DNA from: JACNLN01 sp964626495
GTDB taxonomy: Bacteria > Fidelibacterota > Marinisomatia > Marinisomatales > CAZVFT01
Length of the DNA: 27,323 nt
Direction: 5' to 3'
NCBI GenBank assembly: GCA_964626495.1
Contig: CAZVFT010000022.1
Span: 1 to 27,323, forward strand
Shown here: one piece after another, positions 27,065 to 27,323 of the stretch
Layout: each line of letters starts with the position of its first letter
Numbering within the stretch: position 1 is the first letter of the stretch
The notes under the pieces: model-generated
Told to the model about the DNA's origin: nothing
Database searches by the model: none
Seen by the model: the letters and a program-made list of their open reading frames with translations, nothing else
Made by a program: the position numbers and the translations under genes

Positions 27065-27146
27065 TTACGTATTTACGTATTCACATATTTACGTATTTAA
27101 AAATGTCTGAACCTTGATTCGCTCGATTATCCTGATTTACATGATT
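27065..27146 (+). repeat. 8-base and 9-base period degenerate tandem arrays
   Basis: 27065-27096 is four units of TTACGTAT (the third is TCACATAT). After GTCTGAACC, GATT recurs at 27116, 27125, 27134 and 27143, exactly nine bases apart. Both arrays lie in the spacer between the two 111-base repeats. Confidence 0.8.
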
Positions 27147-27159
27147 AAAAAATCAATAG

Positions 27160-27270
27160 CCGTCACTGATCCCGGTACGGGTCGGTGACGGTTGTTAGTG
27201 AGATCAATGCCGTCGGTGACCCCTGCGTTAGCTATGGGAATCACCGACGGATATGTTTTACGTTTTAAAT
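27160..27270 (+). repeat. 111-base double-hairpin repeat, copy 2
   Basis: Exact direct repeat of 26952-27062, offset by 208 bases. It has the same two hairpins and the same terminal TTTTACGTTTTAAAT. The exact identity implies recent duplication or gene-conversion-like homogenisation. The remaining 53 bases to the window end show nothing recognisable. Confidence 0.95.
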
Positions 27271-27323
27271 CACTAGTGTCATGTCATACTTGTATTGTCG
27301 CATAATAAGTCGTAAATTACTTC

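Noticed and set aside
26611..27323. Search for tRNA, riboswitch or CRISPR in the right-hand gene-free region
   Set aside because: No cloverleaf with a GTTC loop, no known aptamer motif, and only two repeat copies with a 97-base spacer, which does not fit a CRISPR array.
1..27323. Defence system, prophage or integrative element
   Set aside because: All genes are housekeeping or envelope genes on one strand with tight operon spacing; no integrase, transposase, toxin or nuclease gene was seen.

Overview
The window carries 15 protein genes, all on the minus strand, from an AT-rich Gram-negative bacterium. A PorU/PorV type IX secretion pair, a Tam/Omp85 outer-membrane module, Lol lipoprotein export and a UVR-containing ClpC together suggest the Fibrobacterota-Chlorobiota-Bacteroidota (FCB) superphylum, possibly a Neomarinimicrobiota- or Calditrichota-like lineage. 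The placement is inferred from gene content only.

Read in the direction of transcription (high to low coordinates): (1) 26388-19882, porU, porV and an FnIII-like lipoprotein, three overlapping genes behind a good sigma70-like promoter. (2) 19811-13954, prfB (with its canonical +1 programmed frameshift), lysS, two LolC/E-type permeases and LolD, all overlapping by a few bases. (3) 13803-11317, clpC. (4) 11171-8842, a thioredoxin gene carrying an apparent one-base frameshift, then dnaK, closed by a strong hairpin terminator. (5) 8743-2302, tamB, a TamA/BamA-like Omp85 protein and a TPR lipoprotein. (6) 2036-156, moxR and a DUF58 gene. Most of the genes serve envelope biogenesis (T9SS, Lol, Tam/Bam) or protein quality control (ClpC, DnaK, thioredoxin).

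The genes are mostly familiar; the unusual content is the repeats. A family built on a 21-base (7-codon) unit occurs three times as short tandem blocks: intergenic at 30-92, exactly at the tamB/tamA junction at 4791-4874, and inside the lolE reading frame at 15423-15485. Because the unit is 21 bases it keeps frame, and it is open in both orientations: lolE is read in one direction and tamA (if its upstream ATG is used) in the other. This resembles Rickettsia palindromic elements that insert in frame into genes, but the unit and the heptad periodicity differ from anything I recognise. A second family is a 213-233 base composite element present twice in opposite orientations (2065-2297, 26398-26610), each next to a gene start; its GC-rich core shares the CCAGTCGGGAG word with the 21-base family. 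A third is a heptamer array interrupted by palindromes between lolD and clpC, which supplies the end of lolD. The right-hand 700 bases hold no gene, but contain two identical 111-base double-hairpin repeats separated by 8- and 9-base-period arrays.

No rRNA, tRNA, CRISPR array, transposase or phage gene was seen.
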